A stretch of DNA of 7,362 nt. Source: Candidatus Cloacimonadota bacterium. Its GTDB lineage: Bacteria > Cloacimonadota > Cloacimonadia > Cloacimonadales > TCS61. Made by a program: the position numbers and the translations under genes. Positions 6,584 through 7,362 of the stretch are shown piece after piece. Position 1 is the first letter of the stretch, and every line of letters starts with the position of its first letter. The notes below the pieces were generated by a model, which saw nothing but the letters and a program-made list of their open reading frames with translations, was not told where the DNA came from and did no database searches. The stretch covers positions 1-7,362 of the forward strand of contig JAUVKM010000097.1 of NCBI GenBank assembly GCA_030596265.1. The letters run 5' to 3'.

Positions 6584-7362
6584 ATGAGGAAATTTAGTTT
6601 ATTATTGATTGTAGTATTATCTATTTTTATGTTTCAAACATTAAATGCACAATTTAAAATTCCAAGTGCGTTAAAAAAAGTATCTAAAGACATTAAAGAA
6701 TCAAAAAAAGAAAAAGAAGAAAAGAAAAAAATTGCAGAAGAAAAGAAAAACGATATTGCACCCATTTATCCGGGCAGTGCTTGTCATTATGACGACAAGA
6801 TCGGTTATGAAGAATTCTTTGTTGGTGTTGGTCAAACACCTGATGGCAAGGCAGAAATTAAAAAGATTGAAGGTTATATTCGCCATAGATTTTGCTATGC
6901 TCCGTCTGGACGTTCCCAACTGGAAATAATAAAAAACTATGAAGAAGCAGTATTAGCAAAAGATGGTACTGTATTCCAAACATCAAATTTAAGAGAATGT
7001 GTAGCTGCTTTTATGAAAAAAGGGCATCCGAGTCATTATGGTGATAAATATGAATATGTACAGTTATCCCGGTATGCTGGTAAATATTTCTCTGGAATGA
7101 TATCTACCGACACTGCAGATCATTATATATGCATTGTCTCTGCCACAGTGGATAGTAAAGTTGTTTATTCGTTGGTAACTATAGAAACAAAACCAATGGA
7201 TAAGGGAATGATATCCTTAGAGAATTTAGATGCAGGATTAGTTGCTAAAGGTCATATTGCTATTTATGATATATATTTTGAAACAGGTAAATCGGAAATT
7301 AAGGGTGAATCTTACGATGCTCTAGAAATGATAGCTGGATATATAAAAGCACATACAGATAA
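6584..7362 (+). CDS. OmpA-family outer-membrane protein, 5' part
   Basis: The frame opens at an ATG seven bases after AAGGAG (6571-6576) and stays open to the window end, giving 259 codons with the C-terminus missing. Residues 1-22 (MRKFSLLLIVVLSIFMFQTLNA) are a signal peptide. Residues about 31-57 are a Lys/Glu-rich segment, probably a charged helix or coiled coil. A globular region follows, opening with IAPIYPGSACHYDD and including DHYICIVSATVD and VVYSLVTIETKPM, similar in style to the DUF4892-type domain found before OmpA domains. From residue 223, GHIAIYDIYFETGKSEIKGE starts an OmpA C-terminal-like domain, which in characterised proteins binds peptidoglycan and ties the outer membrane to the wall. 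The peptidoglycan-contacting residues lie beyond the window. No N-terminal beta-barrel is visible and there is no lipobox cysteine after the signal, so a periplasmic protein is likely. It follows the LamG gene after 137 bases with no strong promoter or terminator seen. Confidence 0.82.
   Translation, partial: MRKFSLLLIVVLSIFMFQTLNAQFKIPSALKKVSKDIKESKKEKEEKKKIAEEKKNDIAPIYPGSACHYDDKIGYEEFFVGVGQTPDGKAEIKKIEGYIRHRFCYAPSGRSQLEIIKNYEEAVLAKDGTVFQTSNLRECVAAFMKKGHPSHYGDKYEYVQLSRYAGKYFSGMISTDTADHYICIVSATVDSKVVYSLVTIETKPMDKGMISLENLDAGLVAKGHIAIYDIYFETGKSEIKGESYDALEMIAGYIKAHTD

Overview
The window is A+T-rich DNA from a Gram-negative (diderm) bacterium, most likely of the Fibrobacteres-Chlorobi-Bacteroidetes (FCB) group and possibly a Cloacimonadota-like lineage. 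Three things suggest this. A KdsD-type arabinose-5-phosphate isomerase implies Kdo-containing lipopolysaccharide. Two large secreted proteins end in the 'NYPNPFNPST...' C-terminal sorting domain of type IX secretion (T9SS) cargo. An OmpA-type outer-membrane lipoprotein or peptidoglycan-binding protein closes the window. The phylum is inferred from protein style, not from a marker gene. All genes lie on the + strand.

Layout. Positions 2-454 hold the 3' end of kdsD (end of the sugar-isomerase domain, then two CBS domains). Positions 455-606 are non-coding and contain two inverted repeats. Positions 607-1090 are a flavodoxin / HemG-like gene broken by a one-base frameshift near an A5 run at 670-674. 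Positions 1091-1297 are an A+T-rich leader. Positions 1298-4516 encode a 1072-residue secreted protein with two tandem right-handed beta-helix modules, a linker domain, an Ig/FN3-like domain and a T9SS tail. After a 64-bp gap with a strong short hairpin, 4581-6446 encode a 621-residue secreted protein with a LamG/concanavalin-like lectin fold in front of the same C-terminal block. Positions 6584-7362 are the 5' part of an OmpA-family protein, cut by the window end.

How the genes relate. The two middle genes are surface or secreted cargo with different binding modules (beta-helix versus LamG) fused to one shared C-terminal export and anchoring block. They look like products of duplication and domain shuffling, and are plausibly adhesins or carbohydrate-binding surface proteins. 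kdsD and the OmpA-family gene also concern the outer envelope, but nothing shows that all the genes form one operon.

I did not find a clearly new biological system. The points most worth a second look are: the nearly identical DNA core shared by the two sorting domains, with no synonymous differences while the flanks have many (gene conversion); the duplicated beta-helix with a regular ladder of cysteines; the frameshifted flavodoxin; and the palindromes between genes.
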